Shown: piece by piece, positions 6,298 to 6,678 of the stretch
Layout: each line of letters begins with the position of its first letter
How positions within the stretch are numbered: the first letter of the stretch is position 1
NCBI GenBank assembly: GCA_020442225.1
Contig: JAGRKR010000623.1
Location: 1-6,678 of the forward strand
Reading direction: 5' to 3'
Origin: Hyphomicrobiaceae bacterium
GTDB lineage: Bacteria > Pseudomonadota > Alphaproteobacteria > Rhizobiales > Hyphomicrobiaceae
DNA length: 6,678 nt
Translations under genes and position numbers: made by a program
Notes under the pieces: model-generated
Database searches by the model: none
What the model saw: only the letters and a program-made list of their open reading frames with translations
Told to the model about the DNA's origin: nothing

Positions 6298-6326
6298 AGC
6301 AGAGACCGTGAGGATGCCAGCGTCAA
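6298..6326 (-). promoter_or_regulatory. Candidate promoter of the TRAP operon
   Basis: Read on the minus strand, TTGACG (6321-6326, five of six matches to TTGACA) is followed after 17 bases by TCTGCT (6298-6303, three of six matches to TATAAT). Transcription would begin near 6291, giving a leader of about 77 bases before the dctP ATG. The -35 box and spacing are good and the -10 box is weak, as in an activated promoter or a chance match. Confidence 0.3.
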
Positions 6327-6678
6327 CAGAAAAGCTCACTCTTGCGAAGTTGGCGCGAGTGCGCATCAGCAACGCGCCCCAAGCATGGAAGTCGGTCGCT
6401 CTCATGTCGCGGCTGATTGCCTTTTGCGGCGGCACGGTGACGCGCGAACGAGCAGCAACACCTGAGACCTGCCGCAATCACGTCGCGCGAATGGCGGATG
6501 GCGTCGTGCGCCTGAGCGCGGCGGCCGCTGCGCGGGTTTCGAGGAGTCGCCAAGTGCTCGACCGCCCTGCATGAAGGCTGCACCTGCTCAGGTCCGTAGC
6601 GGGTCGACTGCCAGCATCGTAGTCGCTCCGGGTTCGGCCGGACCACCCTTAGCTGCGGACGAGAATGTCGCCCCCTAG

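Larger units (their letters stand above)
6215..6678. other. Non-coding leader and upstream region of the TRAP operon
   Basis: No convincing gene is present. Open frames of 60-113 codons overlap on both strands without domain similarity or a good ribosome-binding site. Visible structure is limited to a candidate promoter (6298-6326), an 18-base near-palindrome (GCGCGGCGG at 6516-6524 against CCGCTGCGC at 6525-6533, one mismatch), a 6-bp inverted repeat (GGCGCG at 6352-6357, CGCGCC at 6373-6378), and a C-rich motif at the very end similar to one at the start of the window. The GC-rich palindromes could easily be chance. Confidence 0.55.

Noticed and set aside
6215..6298. Upstream start of dctP at 6298
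   Set aside because: It would put 28 hydrophilic residues, including two Cys, before a standard signal peptide. The ATG at 6214 has a good ribosome-binding site.
6233..6646. Possible small regulator genes upstream of dctP (113 codons on plus, 107 on minus)
   Set aside because: Neither has a helix-turn-helix or other recognisable pattern or a ribosome-binding site, and they overlap each other on opposite strands.
1..6678. CRISPR array, tRNA, rRNA or riboswitch
   Set aside because: I saw no regularly spaced repeats, cloverleaf or conserved RNA core on either strand.

Overview
The window is GC-rich, with codon use strongly biased to G or C at the third position. Its protein families (a DctP-type TRAP transporter, a cyclase-family hydrolase, an amidase-signature hydrolase) and an IS3-type transposase remnant fit a proteobacterium, most likely an alphaproteobacterium of the Hyphomicrobiales type. 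That assignment is inferred from general features, not from a marker gene.

Layout. Positions 1 to about 260 hold decayed mobile-element material: a degenerate repeat resembling an IS21-type end (19-73), then the last part of an IS3-family transposase on the minus strand (133-249) with a probable terminal repeat (103-126). Positions 250-636 are non-coding and carry a perfect 7-bp inverted repeat (372-392) and a plausible promoter (561-588). A two-gene plus-strand operon follows: a cyclase-family (KynB/isatin-hydrolase-like) metal hydrolase (637-1329) whose stop overlaps the start of an amidase-signature enzyme (1329-2702). Facing it, and ending 24 bases away, is a minus-strand operon read from right to left: a TRAP solute-binding protein (5207-6214), small membrane subunit (4648-5181), large membrane subunit (3362-4642) and a stand-alone GAF-domain protein (2727-3335). 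Positions 6215-6678 are a non-coding leader with a candidate promoter for the TRAP operon.

How it may work together. The TRAP system would bring a small organic acid into the cell, and the two hydrolases would open or deacylate an amide or cyclic amide bond in it. The substrate cannot be read from the sequence. The GAF protein, the last gene of the transport operon with no output domain, may be a ligand sensor or accessory factor. No DNA-binding regulator is encoded here. The locus looks like a small catabolic island, flanked on the left by insertion-sequence debris. It is mostly a combination of known families; the least ordinary parts are the GAF gene and the cyclase/amidase/TRAP grouping.
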